A stretch of DNA of 64,000 bases from Synechococcus sp. Cruz-7E5 (GCF_024345995.1 NZ_JAGQCE010000002.1:62001-126000), one strand, 5' to 3'. Counted from the stretch's first letter, positions 36,794 to 47,309 are shown. Program-made: numbers and translations. Notes: generated by a model not told the origin, from the sequence alone.

Positions 36794-37525
36794 TCAGTCG
36801 GCGATGCGGCCGTCGCGGAAATGAACCACCCGCTGGGCCCGTGCGGCCACGTCGTCTTCGTGGGTCACCAGCACCACCGTCATTCCCTGACGATGGAGGT
36901 CGTCGAAGATCTCCAGCACCTCCTGGGTGGTGTGGGAATCGAGAGCACCGGTGGGCTCATCGGCCAGCAGCAGGGCCGGCTGGTTGATGATCGCCCTGGC
37001 CACCGCCACCCGCTGTTGCTGGCCTCCTGAGAGTTCGTTGGGCTTGTTGCGCAGGCGCTGGGCCAGCCCCACCCTCTCCAGTGCAGCCACGGCACGCTCA
37101 CGGCGCTCCTTGGCGGGGATGCCGGCATACACCATCGGCAGGATCACATTGTCGAGCGCACTCATCTGGGGCAGCAAGTGGAACTGCTGGAACACGAAGC
37201 CAAGACTGCGGTTGCGCAAATCCGCAAGGGCGTCGTCATCGAGTTGCTCCACTGGAGTTCCCCGCAGCAGGTAGCTGCCGGAGGTGGGGCGATCCAGGCA
37301 GCCAATGATGTTCATGGCTGTACTTTTGCCCGACCCGGAGGTGCCCATCACCGCGAGATAGTCACCTGGTTGGACCGTGAGGCAGAGGTCATCGAGGGCC
37401 CTCACCTCCGTATCACCGGACCCGTAGATCTTGGTGATGTGCTCGAGGCGAGCGACCGGTTCCTGATCAGCCACCTGACTGGCACCGGGGCGAGTTGAAG
37501 AGGCTGGGGCGCTCAGTCCGCTCAT
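36794..37525 (-). CDS. ABC transporter ATP-binding protein (MacB/LolD/DevA type)
   Basis: A 243-residue ATPase subunit with Walker [18 protein letters not shown]-loop [11 protein letters not shown], signature [15 protein letters not shown], Walker [14 protein letters not shown] and the switch His [10 protein letters not shown]. The pattern ([15 protein letters not shown]) matches lipoprotein-, peptide- or glycolipid-exporting MacB/LolD/DevA systems. No permease or periplasmic partner is adjacent. It overlaps the upstream ndhB stop by 4 bases, so it is the second gene of that unit. Confidence 0.88.
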   Translation of the reverse strand: MSGLSAPASSTRPGASQVADQEPVARLEHITKIYGSGDTEVRALDDLCLTVQPGDYLAVMGTSGSGKSTAMNIIGCLDRPTSGSYLLRGTPVEQLDDDALADLRNRSLGFVFQQFHLLPQMSALDNVILPMVYAGIPAKERRERAVAALERVGLAQRLRNKPNELSGGQQQRVAVARAIINQPALLLADEPTGALDSHTTQEVLEIFDDLHRQGMTVVLVTHEDDVAARAQRVVHFRDGRIAD

Positions 37526-39087
37526 CCCAGGGCCGCGGCGGCGGATTCACTGGCCGCGATCGCACGCTGGAGCATCGGCGTGCCGGCCACGGCGGCATTG
37601 GCCCAGGTGAACAACGGATTGGAGAGGACTCCACCGATGGCCGTCACCAGCACACAGCCCACCAGCGCGGTCCGCAAGGGTTGCATTCCAGCGAGGTTCC
37701 AGCTGATCTCCGGGTATGCCTTCACCACATCGGAGGCCTCTTGGGGTTCCTTCACCACCATCATCTTGATCACGGAGATGTAGTAGTAAATGGACACCAC
37801 TGAAGTGATCAGTCCGACTACCACCAGGAGATATTGCTGATCGGCCCAGCCGGCGAAGAAGAGATAGATCTTGCCGAAGAATCCCAGCATCGGAGGTATT
37901 CCGCCCAGGGATAGCAGGCAGAGGCTCAGGCCCAGGGTGATCAGGGGATCCTTCTGGTACAGACCGGCGTAATCGGAGATGCGGTCGCTGCCGGTGCGCA
38001 GGGAGAAGAGAATGATGCAGGCGAAAGCACCCAGATTCATGAACAGGTAGGCCGCCATGTAAAGCACCATGGCGGCGTAGCCGTCCTCGGTGCCGCAGAC
38101 CAGACCGATCATCACGAATCCGGCCTGTCCGATGGAGCTATAGGCCAGCATCCGCTTCATAGAGGTCTGGGCCAGGGCCACCACGTTGCCCAGGGTCATG
38201 CTCAGGATGGCCAGCACCGTGAAGAGCACCTTCCACTGGGCATCGAAGCTCTCGAAGCAGCCCACCAGCAGTCGCAGGGCAAGGGCGAAGCCTGCTGTTT
38301 TCGAGCCCACCGAGAGGAAGGCCACCACAGGGGTCGGCGAGCCCTCGTAGACATCCGGTGTCCACTGGTGGAAGGGCACCGCCGCGATCTTGAAGGCCAC
38401 CGTGGCCAGAACGAATACCAGGGCCAGGGCCGTCACGGGGGTGGCGCTGGTCTGCAGGGCCAGACCCACCGCCTCCAGGCTTGTTTCGCCACCTGTGAGG
38501 CCGTAGAGCAGGGAGGCGCCATAGAGGAACACCGCCGCGGCTGCTGAACCCACCAGGAGGTACTTGAGGGCGGCTTCCCCGGAGCGGGCATCCCGCTTCA
38601 TGTACCCGGAGAGCAGATAGCTCGAGACCGACAGGGTTTCCAGCGAGATAAAGATGCTCACCAGATCGGTTGCGCCGCAAAGGAACATTGCCCCCAGTGT
38701 GGCCGCCAGCAGGATCGCTGCGTACTCCCCAACCGGCGTGCCGCTGCGCTCCACATAGCGCCAGCTGATCAGCAGGGAGAGCAGGGTGGAGGCGGCTACG
38801 ACGCCGCGGAAGGCGATCGCGAGATTGTCGGCCAGGAACGATCCCATGAAGGAGGGCTCCAGGGGTGCGTTCCACTGCAGGGCCAGCAGCACCAGGGCGG
38901 TGCCCAGCCCCGCGTAGCAGATGGGCGGCACCCAGCGGCTGGCGGCTTCCTCACCGGCCAGATCGACCAGAAGACAGACCAGCAGGGCAACCAGTACGGC
39001 GCTTTCAGGAGCAATGGCACCGGCGTTGAGCTGCAGAGCCGTGATGGCTGGAGCTCCCCCAGCGGTCAAGGCGCAAAACACCGTCAT
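37522..39087 (-). CDS. ndhB: NAD(P)H-quinone oxidoreductase subunit 2 (NDH-1 subunit B)
   Basis: Proton-pumping membrane subunit of NDH-1, used in cyclic electron flow, respiration and CO2 uptake. The product has 521 residues with about 14 helices; [27 protein letters not shown] and [29 protein letters not shown] are the conserved NuoN/NdhB blocks with the antiporter-like lysines. ATG at 39087 ([11 protein letters not shown]) is chosen; the frame is open to 39201, but that leader reads into sequence unlike the family. Followed on the same strand by the ABC ATPase, with overlap. Confidence 0.95.
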   Translation of the reverse strand: MTVFCALTAGGAPAITALQLNAGAIAPESAVLVALLVCLLVDLAGEEAASRWVPPICYAGLGTALVLLALQWNAPLEPSFMGSFLADNLAIAFRGVVAASTLLSLLISWRYVERSGTPVGEYAAILLAATLGAMFLCGATDLVSIFISLETLSVSSYLLSGYMKRDARSGEAALKYLLVGSAAAAVFLYGASLLYGLTGGETSLEAVGLALQTSATPVTALALVFVLATVAFKIAAVPFHQWTPDVYEGSPTPVVAFLSVGSKTAGFALALRLLVGCFESFDAQWKVLFTVLAILSMTLGNVVALAQTSMKRMLAYSSIGQAGFVMIGLVCGTEDGYAAMVLYMAAYLFMNLGAFACIILFSLRTGSDRISDYAGLYQKDPLITLGLSLCLLSLGGIPPMLGFFGKIYLFFAGWADQQYLLVVVGLITSVVSIYYYISVIKMMVVKEPQEASDVVKAYPEISWNLAGMQPLRTALVGCVLVTAIGGVLSNPLFTWANAAVAGTPMLQRAIAASESAAAALG

Positions 39088-39209
39088 CACTGGTCTTCGG
39101 CAGGTCGTGATGCTGCGGACTGTAGCCGCGATGGCAGGGCTTGTTTGGCAGCTTGTTTGGCAGTGCGGCCCCCCGATGCGATAAAGAGGGAACCGGTTCA
39201 TGCCTGCCT

Positions 39210-41960
39210 GTGGCGCACACGCTGGTCATCGTCGAGAGCCCCACCAAGGCCCGCACCATCCGCGGCTACCTGCCGAAGGAGTTCCGGGTCGAGGCGTCCA
39301 TGGGACACGTGCGTGACCTGCCCAACAACGCCAGTGAGATTCCCGCTGCCCACAAAGGGGAGAAGTGGGCCAACCTCGGCGTCAACACGGCCCACCAGTT
39401 CGAACCGCTCTACGTGGTTCCAAAGGACAAGAAAAAGGTTGTCAAGGAGCTGAAGGAGGCCCTCAAGGGTGCCGATCAGCTGCTGCTGGCCACGGACGAG
39501 GATCGGGAGGGGGAGAGCATCAGCTGGCACCTGCAGGAGCTGCTCAATCCCAAGGTTCCCGTCAAGCGGATGGTGTTTCACGAGATCACCAAGGAGGCGA
39601 TCGGCCGCGCCCTTGAGGAGACCCGTGATCTGGACATGGAGCTGGTCCATGCCCAGGAAACCCGGAGGATCCTGGATCGGCTGGTGGGTTACACCCTCTC
39701 CCCCCTGCTCTGGAAGAAAGTGGCCTGGGGCCTCTCCGCCGGTCGGGTGCAGTCGGTGGCGGTGCGGCTGCTGGTGCAGCGTGAGCGAGCCCGCCGGGCC
39801 TTCCGCAGTGGTTCCTACTGGGATCTCAAGGCCAGGTTGGAGCACGGCGGCAGTGAGTTCGAGGCCAGGCTCACCCATGTCGGTGCTGAAAGGATCGCCG
39901 GCGGCTCTGATTTCGACGAAACCACCGGCGCGCTCAAGGTCGGCAGCAAGGTGCGTCTGCTGGAGGAATCGGAAGCCCGAAATCTGCGGGAAACGGTGCT
40001 CAGTCAACCCTGGCGTGTCGCTGAGGTGGAGGCCAAGCCCACCACGCGCAAGCCGGTGCCGCCGTTCACGACCAGCACCCTGCAGCAGGAGGCCAACCGC
40101 AAGCTGCGCCTCTCCGCCCGCGACACCATGCGCACCGCCCAGGGGCTCTACGAGCGCGGCTTCATCACTTACATGCGCACCGACTCGGTGCATCTCTCCG
40201 ATCAGGCGATCAACGCCGCCCGTGCCTGTGTCAGTGAGAAGTACGGGCCCGAGTACCTCAGTCCGGCGCCGCGGCAATTCAGCACCAAATCCCGCAATGC
40301 CCAGGAGGCCCACGAGGCGATCCGCCCATCTGGCGATTCCTTCCGTACCCCCAGAGACAGTGGTCTTGATGGCAAGGATCTGGCCCTCTACGAGCTGATC
40401 TGGAAGCGCACCGTGGCGTCTCAGATGGCAGAGGCACGGCTGACCATGCTGAGCGTGGAGCTGAAGGTGGCGGAGGCCAGCTTCCGAGCCAGCGGCAAGC
40501 GCATTGATTTTCCCGGCTTCTTCCGGGCCTACGTGGAGGGCAGCGACGATCCCGACGCCGCTCTTGAAGGCCAGGAAGTGCTCCTGCCTTCCCTCGCCGT
40601 CGATGACCGGCCCGCCTGCTCCGGGGTGGAGGCCCTCGGCCATCAGACCCAGCCGCCGGCGCGCTACAGCGAGGCCGCGCTGGTGAAGATGCTGGAGAAG
40701 GAGGGCATCGGTCGCCCGTCCACCTACGCCAGCATCATCGGCACGATTGTCGACCGTGGCTACGCCACGCTCTCTGGCAACGCCCTCACCCCCAGCTTCA
40801 CGGCCTTCGCCGTGACCGCCCTGCTGGAGGGCCATTTCCCCGACCTGGTTGACACCAGCTTCACCGCCCGGATGGAGTCGAGCCTGGATGAGATATCCAC
40901 CGGCAAGCTGGAGTGGCTCCCTTATCTCACCGAGTTCTACAAGGGGGAGAAGGGCCTGGAAACCCAGGTGCAGCAGCGGGAGGACGACATCGACCCCACC
41001 GTCTCGCGCACGATCGAGCTGGAGGGCCTCCCCTGTGTGGTGCGGATCGGCCGTTTCGGCGCCTACCTCGAGGCCAAGCGGGTGGATGACGACGGCAACG
41101 AGGAGCTGATCAAGGCCACCCTTCCCCAGGAGATCACCCCGGGAGAACTCGATAGCGAGCAGGCCGAGCTGATCCTGCGCCAGAAGAGCGAAGGACCGGA
41201 ATCCATCGGTGTCGATCCAGAAACCGGCGAAGCCATCTACCTGATCTTCGGCCAGTACGGGCCCTACCTGCAGCGGGGGCAGGTGAGCGATGAGGTCCCC
41301 AAACCGAAACGGGCCTCCCTGCCCAAGGGCGTCAAACCGGAGGAGCTCAGCCTTGAAGATGCCCTTGGCCTGCTGCGGCTGCCGCGCCAGCTCGGGGAGC
41401 ACCCGGACGGTGGCAAGGTTCAGGCGGGTCTGGGGCGCTTTGGCCCCTATGTGGTGCACGACAAGGGCAAAGGCGAAAAGGATTACCGTTCGCTTAAGGC
41501 TGAGGACGACGTGCTGGCAGTGGACCTGTCGCGGGCCCTGGAGCTGCTGGCCATGCCCAAGCGCGGTCGGGGTGGACGCACCGCCCTGCGCGATCTCGGC
41601 ACCCCCGAAGGCGCAAGCGAAGCCATCCAGGTCTTCGATGGCCCCTACGGCCTCTACGTGAAGCAGGGCAAGGTCAATGCCTCCCTGCCCGAGGGCACCG
41701 GCGCCGAGGCCGTCACCCTGGAACAGGCCGTCGAGTTGCTGGCGGCCAAGGCAGCCAGCGGCAAGAGCAAGACCGGTAAAGCCGGTGCGACGAAAGCTGC
41801 CGCCACCAAGGCTGCCGCCTCCAAGGCCGGCTCGTCAAAGGCCAAACCCAAAGCCCAGCCCAAGGCAGCTGCTGCCAGCAAGCCCAAGATCCCCTCCACC
41901 ACCAAGACGGGCCGCCCCAGGGCCAGCTCGGTGCGCATCATCCAGGCTGGCTCGGGCTGA
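39210..41960 (+). CDS. topA: DNA topoisomerase I
   Basis: Type IA topoisomerase that relaxes negative supercoils; 916 residues with GTG at 39210. [14 protein letters not shown] is the Toprim start, [17 protein letters not shown] contains the acidic DxDxE Mg site, and [15 protein letters not shown] carries the catalytic tyrosine. After about residue 700 there are repeated topo-C modules ([38 protein letters not shown]) rather than Cys4 zinc fingers. The last 70 residues are a lysine/alanine tail rich in [11 protein letters not shown]. First gene of a run that includes the lipoprotein, DUF2232 and CobT-like genes. Confidence 0.97.
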   Translation: MAHTLVIVESPTKARTIRGYLPKEFRVEASMGHVRDLPNNASEIPAAHKGEKWANLGVNTAHQFEPLYVVPKDKKKVVKELKEALKGADQLLLATDEDREGESISWHLQELLNPKVPVKRMVFHEITKEAIGRALEETRDLDMELVHAQETRRILDRLVGYTLSPLLWKKVAWGLSAGRVQSVAVRLLVQRERARRAFRSGSYWDLKARLEHGGSEFEARLTHVGAERIAGGSDFDETTGALKVGSKVRLLEESEARNLRETVLSQPWRVAEVEAKPTTRKPVPPFTTSTLQQEANRKLRLSARDTMRTAQGLYERGFITYMRTDSVHLSDQAINAARACVSEKYGPEYLSPAPRQFSTKSRNAQEAHEAIRPSGDSFRTPRDSGLDGKDLALYELIWKRTVASQMAEARLTMLSVELKVAEASFRASGKRIDFPGFFRAYVEGSDDPDAALEGQEVLLPSLAVDDRPACSGVEALGHQTQPPARYSEAALVKMLEKEGIGRPSTYASIIGTIVDRGYATLSGNALTPSFTAFAVTALLEGHFPDLVDTSFTARMESSLDEISTGKLEWLPYLTEFYKGEKGLETQVQQREDDIDPTVSRTIELEGLPCVVRIGRFGAYLEAKRVDDDGNEELIKATLPQEITPGELDSEQAELILRQKSEGPESIGVDPETGEAIYLIFGQYGPYLQRGQVSDEVPKPKRASLPKGVKPEELSLEDALGLLRLPRQLGEHPDGGKVQAGLGRFGPYVVHDKGKGEKDYRSLKAEDDVLAVDLSRALELLAMPKRGRGGRTALRDLGTPEGASEAIQVFDGPYGLYVKQGKVNASLPEGTGAEAVTLEQAVELLAAKAASGKSKTGKAGATKAAATKAAASKAGSSKAKPKAQPKAAAASKPKIPSTTKTGRPRASSVRIIQAGSG

Positions 41961-42547
41961 TGGCCCGCCCCCTGATCCATGGCCTCAGCCTGGCGTGGTT
42001 GGCGGCCGTTCTGCTCGCTGCCCTGTCCGCCTGCAGCGGCACTCCTCTCGGTGATCGTCTTGCCGGCAGTTTTGGAGCACCGGCAACCCCTGCAGCTGCT
42101 CCGGGGAGTTCCACAGACACCAGATCAGAGGCCGGCGCCGGCAATGCCACTGGAGCGGCAGGGACCAGCTCCGCTGCCGGGAAAGCCGCCGCGCCGCTCC
42201 CGTCCCCTTCGCCCACCTCGCCGGCAGGCACGGCCGGGGCGAGCGGATCTGCCAAGCCTGGTGAGGCGGCTGCCACCAAGCCTGCCAAGCCCGTCGCCAG
42301 CTCCCAGGCGGCTGGTTCTGCCCCTCGCTCCCCCGCCAGTTCTGCTGCTTACCGAATCACCATCAAGCTGCCCGTGGCTGATCCCTCCGCCCCCGCCGAG
42401 GTAGTCACCGAGGCCCTGCGGGCCGCGGGGGTGAGTTTCGAGGTGGAGACGATCGAGCGGATGCCATCAGATGGCGGCCGTGCCACCGCTCCTGGGGGCT
42501 CCAACGCGGTCGCCCCGGCCTCCAGCCCTGCCCCGGCCCCCCGCTGA
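41960..42547 (+). CDS. low-complexity lipoprotein
   Basis: A 195-residue protein with a lipobox: LAAVLLAALSACSG, giving a lipid-modified Cys near residue 25. The rest is Ala/Pro/Ser/Gly-rich and disordered, apart from a short folded-looking segment (AYRITIKLPVADPSAPAEVV then TEALRAAGVSFEVETIERMP) near the C-terminal half. The ATG overlaps the topA stop by one base (TGATG), so it is probably translated by coupling. No family is recognised. Confidence 0.75.
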   Translation: MARPLIHGLSLAWLAAVLLAALSACSGTPLGDRLAGSFGAPATPAAAPGSSTDTRSEAGAGNATGAAGTSSAAGKAAAPLPSPSPTSPAGTAGASGSAKPGEAAATKPAKPVASSQAAGSAPRSPASSAAYRITIKLPVADPSAPAEVVTEALRAAGVSFEVETIERMPSDGGRATAPGGSNAVAPASSPAPAPR

Positions 42548-42557
42548 GCCTGCTGCA

Positions 42558-43220
42558 ATGCCTCCCTCGTCTCCCCCCACCACCAGCCTCAGCCCCCGCC
42601 AGGCCCGCCAGCTGGTGGAAACTGCCTATCTGGCCTCTGCCACCGCCCTGCTCTGGGCGGGCCTCTACTACCTGCCCGTGGGTGGAGCCCTGTTTCGACT
42701 GGCCCTGCCCCTGCCACTGGCCCTTCTGCAGGTGCGTCAGGGTTGGAGGCCCGGTTGGGAGGGGGCTGTGGTGGCGTCTCTGCTGCTGGTGGCGCTGATG
42801 GGCCCGATCCGTGGGCCCCTGGTGCTTTTCCCCTACGGACTGCTGGCCCTGTGGCTTGGCTGGGGCTGGGGTGCCCGGCGCAGCTGGTGGCTCACCTGGG
42901 GTGTGGGCCTGCTGATCGGCAGTGGTGGCTTTCTGGTGCGGGTGGCAGTTCTCTCGCTCCTGCTGGGGGAGAACCTCTGGGTATTGATCACTGCCGCTGC
43001 CGCCGGTGTGCTCGAGCGCCTCAGCTCGCTGCTCAACCTGGGGGTCGGCCCCGATCTGCTGCAGGTGCAGCTGATGGCCCTGGCTCTGGTGCTGGTGCAG
43101 AACCTGATCTACGTGCTGGCGCTCCATGCAGTGGCTTACTGGATCTTCCCCCGGTTGCAGGCCCCGATCAGTGAGCCGCCGCCCCAGTTGCGTTCCCTGG
43201 TGGCGCTCGATCCACTCTGA
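42558..43220 (+). CDS. DUF2232 membrane protein
   Basis: A 220-residue polytopic protein with about five or six hydrophobic segments. SPRQARQLVETAYLASATALLWAGLYYLPVGG at the start and NLGVGPDLLQVQLMALALVLVQNLIYVLALHAVAYWIFPRL at the end fit the DUF2232 family (YybS-like). ATG at 42558 is chosen; upstream in-frame starts add a proline-rich leader out of step with the family. It lies between the lipoprotein and CobT-like genes. Function is unknown; in other bacteria YybS-like proteins have S-component-like folds. Confidence 0.85.
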   Translation: MPPSSPPTTSLSPRQARQLVETAYLASATALLWAGLYYLPVGGALFRLALPLPLALLQVRQGWRPGWEGAVVASLLLVALMGPIRGPLVLFPYGLLALWLGWGWGARRSWWLTWGVGLLIGSGGFLVRVAVLSLLLGENLWVLITAAAAGVLERLSSLLNLGVGPDLLQVQLMALALVLVQNLIYVLALHAVAYWIFPRLQAPISEPPPQLRSLVALDPL

Positions 43221-43226
43221 TTCCCC

Positions 43227-44402
43227 TTGATCAGCCTCTGCGGTGACCCGGACCAGGCCCGCCGCTGGTGTGAGCGCCTGGCTCGCGACTGGCCCGCCAG
43301 CCAGATCCTGTTACTGCTGGCCGGTACCGATACAGCGGCGGTGCCAGGCATCTCCGCTGCCGGAGCCACCCCTGAGGTGCGTCTCCACACCGCCGCCGCC
43401 GACGCGGAGCTGCTTTTGCTTGGCCCGTCGGGGCAGCGGCCCCACGCCCTGCCACCTCTGCCCGCCGGGGTCAGCCCGGCCCTGATTTCCCATGTGGTCT
43501 GCCGGGAGCTGTCTCTGGTGCCGCTGGTGGCCGACCTGGGCTGCGCCGTGGCACCGGCGGTCTCCCACCTGCGCCTGGGCGGCACGCCGGCCCGTTGCCT
43601 CAGCAGCGGAGCTGCGATGCCGAGGCAACGGGTGGAGCGGCTGCTGCGTCTGGGCCAGCGCTGGGGAGCCCGCTGGTGTGCGGCCCACCACGACACCGCG
43701 ACGGGCGAGCCGCCCCCGGTGTTGATTGCCGAATGCGTGCCGGGGGGCACCAGCACGGCTCAGGCGGTGCTCACTGGGCTGGGGGTGGAAGCTGCGGGTC
43801 TGGTGAGCGGCAGCCTGCGCCAGCCGGCCCATGCGCTCAAGAGTGAGCTCACTGCTCGCGGGCTGGCGGCGGCGGGACTGGGGTTGGGGCTGTCTGAGGC
43901 TCACCCGGTTCCCGGAGCGCTGCTGGCGCTCGATCCCCTGGCGGTGCTGGCCGCCGTGGGCGATCCGATGCAGGCCCTGGCGACGGGACTGTTGCTGGGG
44001 ATCGCCAGCCGGCGAGTACCGGTGCTGCTGGCCGGGGGCAGCCAGATGGCCGCCGTGCTGGCCCTGGCCCTGGCCCTGGCACCGGCCAGCCAGCGATCCT
44101 GTCTGGCGAACCACGGGGCCATCGCCACCACCGCCTGGGTGGCCCAGGAGCCCGGCAGCAATCTCAGCCTGTTGCTGGAGCGCCTCGGGGAGCGCTGGGG
44201 AGTCAGGCCGATGGCCTTTGCCAGTTCCCTGCGCTTTGGCGCCTGCCGCAGCGTTGCCCTGCGCGATTACGAGCGGGGGTACGTCAAGGAGGGGGTAGGT
44301 GCCGGCGGGCTCGCCCTGCTCTGGGAGCTGAGCGGCCGCTCCCCAGGCGCCCTGGCTGCCGCCTGCGATCTGGCGATGGAGGAGCTGCAGGACTGCATCT
44401 GA
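43227..44402 (+). CDS. CobT-like nicotinate-nucleotide phosphoribosyltransferase family protein
   Basis: A 391-residue protein similar to the TIGR00303/CobT-like branch: LLLAGTDTAAVPGISAAGATPE, IAECVPGGTSTAQAVLTGLG, VPVLLAGGSQMAAVLALAL and the C-terminal ERGYVKEGVGAGGLALLWEL are characteristic. True CobT activates dimethylbenzimidazole for cobalamin; most picocyanobacteria make pseudocobalamin, so the substrate here is unclear. TTG at 43227 is used because no better start precedes the first conserved segment. It follows DUF2232 by 6 bases, so co-transcription is likely. Confidence 0.82.
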   Translation: MISLCGDPDQARRWCERLARDWPASQILLLLAGTDTAAVPGISAAGATPEVRLHTAAADAELLLLGPSGQRPHALPPLPAGVSPALISHVVCRELSLVPLVADLGCAVAPAVSHLRLGGTPARCLSSGAAMPRQRVERLLRLGQRWGARWCAAHHDTATGEPPPVLIAECVPGGTSTAQAVLTGLGVEAAGLVSGSLRQPAHALKSELTARGLAAAGLGLGLSEAHPVPGALLALDPLAVLAAVGDPMQALATGLLLGIASRRVPVLLAGGSQMAAVLALALALAPASQRSCLANHGAIATTAWVAQEPGSNLSLLLERLGERWGVRPMAFASSLRFGACRSVALRDYERGYVKEGVGAGGLALLWELSGRSPGALAAACDLAMEELQDCI

Positions 44403-44422
44403 TCGCCTCCTAGGGTCCAGCC

Positions 44423-45490
44423 ATGCAGGCCGATCCCCGTCCTCTCAGCTGCTCCATGAGCCGCCGCAGGCTGCTGCAGCTCTCTGCCCTTGCAGGCCTG
44501 GGCCTGGTGGGGGGCTGCGGTCGGGGCTCCGGCGCGCAGCTGGTGTATGGGCGTGGGGAGTTGCCCGCCGTCTGGGCAAAACGACTGCCGGATCCCTGGC
44601 GGGCCCAGGCCGTGGAAGGCCCAGAAGCGGTGCTCTCCGCCCGCGCTGCCGCCCTGGTGCAGCTGGGGGACGGCTGGCTGGAGACGATGGATGCAGATGC
44701 CTGGCAACCATTCGTATCGGCGGGCTCCCCTGCCTCAGCTGAGCTCTGGGAGGGGCTGGCGCCCGAGGCCCAGCCGCTCACCCGCCTGTTCCGCCCTGAA
44801 CCGGCACCCGCCCTGGCCTACCCCTGGTCCTTCGGGACCTGGCTGCTGGTGCTGCGCAACCGCCGCGACCTGGTGGCCCGGGCGGCTGAGGGTTGGGCGC
44901 TGCTGCTGGACCCGAGCCTGCGAGGTCAGCTGCTGCTGCCCTCCTCGCCGCGGCTGGTGATCGATCTGGCCCTGCGTCAGCTGGGGTTGCCTCCGGATGC
45001 TCCGGCCAGTCTCAGAGACCCTCGCCTGGGTGATCAGCTCAGCCGGCTGCGCCGCCAGGCCGCTGCCTTCGATGATCGCGATGGCCTCAACCTGCTGCTC
45101 TCAGGCGAAGTGGAGGCCGCCGTGCTGCCAAGCCAGAGGGTGCTGCCGCTGCTGCGCAGCGACACCCGCCTGAGCGCCCTGCTGCCCGCCAGCGGGTCGG
45201 CCCTGTGGTGGAACCTGCTGCTGCGCCCGGCCCAGACCCGGGAGGTTCCGCCGCTGCGCTGGTTGCTGCAGGCCCGGGAAGGACCCCTGCTCAACCGTCT
45301 GCTGGCGGCAGGCTGGGTGCCGCCGCTGCGTCGGGACCTGCTGGCCGCTGCGCTCTCCAGCTGGCCGCCGGCGGTGGCTGCCCTGCTCTATCCGGCGCCG
45401 GCCCTGCTGGCGCGCTGCACCTCCCTGCCGCCGCTGGCGGAGGAGCAGCGCCGCGAGTTGCAATCGCTCTGGGACCGCAGCGGCTCCTAG
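44423..45490 (+). CDS. Tat-type lipoprotein, PotD-like solute-binding fold
   Basis: A 355-residue protein with MSRRRLLQLSALAGLGLVGGCG, a twin-arginine plus lipobox leader (cysteine near residue 32). The mature part resembles a spermidine/putrescine-type periplasmic binding protein: QLVYGRGELPAVWAKRL, YPWSFGTWLLVLRNRRD and NLLLSGEVEAAVLPS. No permease or ATPase of a PotABC system is adjacent, so its partner, if any, is elsewhere. It is the last gene of the topA run and its end overlaps the convergent aldo/keto reductase stop by 4 bases. Confidence 0.75.
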   Translation: MQADPRPLSCSMSRRRLLQLSALAGLGLVGGCGRGSGAQLVYGRGELPAVWAKRLPDPWRAQAVEGPEAVLSARAAALVQLGDGWLETMDADAWQPFVSAGSPASAELWEGLAPEAQPLTRLFRPEPAPALAYPWSFGTWLLVLRNRRDLVARAAEGWALLLDPSLRGQLLLPSSPRLVIDLALRQLGLPPDAPASLRDPRLGDQLSRLRRQAAAFDDRDGLNLLLSGEVEAAVLPSQRVLPLLRSDTRLSALLPASGSALWWNLLLRPAQTREVPPLRWLLQAREGPLLNRLLAAGWVPPLRRDLLAAALSSWPPAVAALLYPAPALLARCTSLPPLAEEQRRELQSLWDRSGS

Positions 45491-46623
45491 CCCCAGAGCC
45501 GGCGCCTAGGGGCTGCTGCCAGGCGCCGGTGGGTGTCTGCCAGAAGGGCGGGAATCTCCAGCCCATGGGGGCAGCGGGGCAGGCAGTCGCCGCAGCTGCG
45601 ACAGGCACTCGCATCGAGCGCTTCCCACCAGTGGCCGGCCCGGCCGATCAGGTTGTAGCGCTCGCTGGCGAAGGTCTCCATGCCATGGCCCAGGGTCAGA
45701 TTGCGCAGGCGCAGCAGCTCGGGGATCGGGACACCGCTCGGGCAGGGCAGGCAGGCCCGGCATTGGCCGCAGCGCTCGGCACCGAGGCGGTCGTGGCCGC
45801 TGGCCTCCAGATGGTGGAGGGCAAGGAGCTCCTGGGTGTCCAGGGGGCCTGAGGCGGCCTTCAATTGCCTGGCCAGCTCAAGATCCTGCCTTTGCTCGGC
45901 ACCGAGGGTCAGGCTGCTGATCCCCTCGGCCAGCAGGAATCGGTATGCCAGCCGCAGAGGCTCCAGGGGCGCGCAGTCGGCTATCAGCTCGGGGGGAGGG
46001 TCGTAGAGGCGTCCGCCCTTGTCGGCCGGCGAAATGGCCAGAACCCCAAGGCCCCTGGCCAGGGCCTGCCGGGCCAGGGGCAGCCGCTCCTGATCGAAGA
46101 GGTGCAGGTGCAGGCTGCAGAAGCTGAACCGCCCGCTGGCCAGGGCCCGCTCAATCAGGGGGGTGGAGCCATGGCTGCTGAACCCCAGCTGACCCACCAG
46201 CCCCTGCGCCAGGGCCCACTCCAGCAGCCGCGCCCCAGCCCCTTCCAGGGCCCACGCCAGATGCTCGGGCCTGTTGAGCCCATGCACAGCGAGGTTGTCG
46301 AGGCGGCGGACCCCCAGCCGCTGCAGGCTGCCGAGCAGCTGGGCCTGGCCGCTCTCGAGAGAGGCGCCGGGGAGGATCTTGCTGGTGAGCACAAGATCGT
46401 CGCGATCCCCGGGGCGGCTGGTGGCGATCCTGGCCAGGGCCTGGCCCAGGTAGGCCTCGGCCGGTCCGTAGGACGGGGCGGTCTCGACGTGGTTGATGCA
46501 GGCGTCAAGGGCGGCCTCCAGCACCTCCAGCATCTGCTCGGGGCTGCCGGCGGCTCGCATCGTGCCGAGTGTGAACAGGGAAACCCCAGGACCGGAGCCG
46601 AACGGACGCCGCTCTGGTGGCAC
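45487..46623 (-). CDS. aldo/keto reductase with C-terminal 4Fe-4S domain
   Basis: An N-terminal AKR-type TIM barrel (LFTLGTMRAAG, ACINHVETAPSYGPAEAYLGQALA, LVLTSKI, NLAVHG, GQLGFSSHG) is followed by a C-terminal module with CGQCRACLPCPSGVPIP and CRSCGDCLPRCPHGLEIP, two CxxCxxC...CP motifs that fit two 4Fe-4S clusters. Such fusions are probably ferredoxin-linked oxidoreductases with unknown substrates. GTG at 46623 is preferred because GAGG is 5 bases upstream and it sits 8 bases after the DUF151 stop; ATG at 46665 is an alternative that overlaps DUF151. Confidence 0.9.
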   Translation of the reverse strand: MPPERRPFGSGPGVSLFTLGTMRAAGSPEQMLEVLEAALDACINHVETAPSYGPAEAYLGQALARIATSRPGDRDDLVLTSKILPGASLESGQAQLLGSLQRLGVRRLDNLAVHGLNRPEHLAWALEGAGARLLEWALAQGLVGQLGFSSHGSTPLIERALASGRFSFCSLHLHLFDQERLPLARQALARGLGVLAISPADKGGRLYDPPPELIADCAPLEPLRLAYRFLLAEGISSLTLGAEQRQDLELARQLKAASGPLDTQELLALHHLEASGHDRLGAERCGQCRACLPCPSGVPIPELLRLRNLTLGHGMETFASERYNLIGRAGHWWEALDASACRSCGDCLPRCPHGLEIPALLADTHRRLAAAPRRRLWG

Positions 46624-46630
46624 GCCGGCC

Positions 46631-47254
46631 TCAGGAGTTGCTGGAGGAGGGGGCTGGAGGTTCATCCATCGGTCCGTTGGCGGGACCGTTGTCCGGAGCA
46701 CCTGGGCCCGGCTCGTCGTCGCCAGCCTCGTCGTCGCGACTGTCGGGGTTGTCCTGGCGCTGGGCCCGGCTGAGGTTGCGGATCAGCTCAGCGGGGCTCA
46801 CCTGGTCGAGAAAGCGGCGGAAATCGGCCTTTTCCTCGGCATCGGCCTCGGAATCCACTGGGATCGAGGCGTCGGCCACCACCTCTTCCAGCATCCAGAT
46901 TCCGCTGCCGGTGCGCAGGGCCAGCGCGATCGCGTCGCTGGGCCGGCAGTCGAGTTCGCTGGCCTCGCCGTCGGAGTCGGTGAGCTTGAGCACGGCACGG
47001 AAGGTGGCGTCCTCGATCGAATGGATGATCACCCGCTCCAGGCTGACCCCGCCCACGGCCATCAGGGCGGCCATCAGGTCGTGGCTGAGGGGACGGGGCG
47101 GAGTCGTTCCCCCCAGGCCCGCGAGAATGTTCTGAGCCTGGGCCTGGTCGATCCAGATCGGCACCTGCCGGCGGCCGGAGGGGTCCCGCAGCAGCACGAT
47201 CGGGCTGCGGCTGGCCGCATCCAGGGCGATTCCGGCGACGCGCATCTCCACCAT
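46631..47254 (-). CDS. bifunctional nuclease family protein (DUF151)
   Basis: A 207-residue protein with the DUF151 core: MRVAGIALDAASRSPIVLLRD, VPIWIDQAQAQNIL, PLSHDLMAALMAVGGVSLERVIIHSIEDATFRAVLKL and CRPSDAIALALRTG. The plant homologue has both DNase and RNase activity; the role in bacteria is less clear. The last 70 residues are acidic and disordered. The start is ATG at 47254 or the one 3 codons in. It is in one unit with the AKR gene and divergent from ribE. Confidence 0.9.
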   Translation of the reverse strand: MVEMRVAGIALDAASRSPIVLLRDPSGRRQVPIWIDQAQAQNILAGLGGTTPPRPLSHDLMAALMAVGGVSLERVIIHSIEDATFRAVLKLTDSDGEASELDCRPSDAIALALRTGSGIWMLEEVVADASIPVDSEADAEEKADFRRFLDQVSPAELIRNLSRAQRQDNPDSRDDEAGDDEPGPGAPDNGPANGPMDEPPAPSSSNS

Positions 47255-47309
47255 TGTCCTGAAGCGCTGGCCCTTTATCCGATTATGACTAGCAGCGCCG
47301 CAACCTCCA

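Noticed and set aside
39198-41459. Very long minus-strand open frame opposite topA (over 700 codons)
   Set aside because: High GC composition opens all frames; it lies wholly inside topA, has no domain pattern and mirrors topA codon structure.
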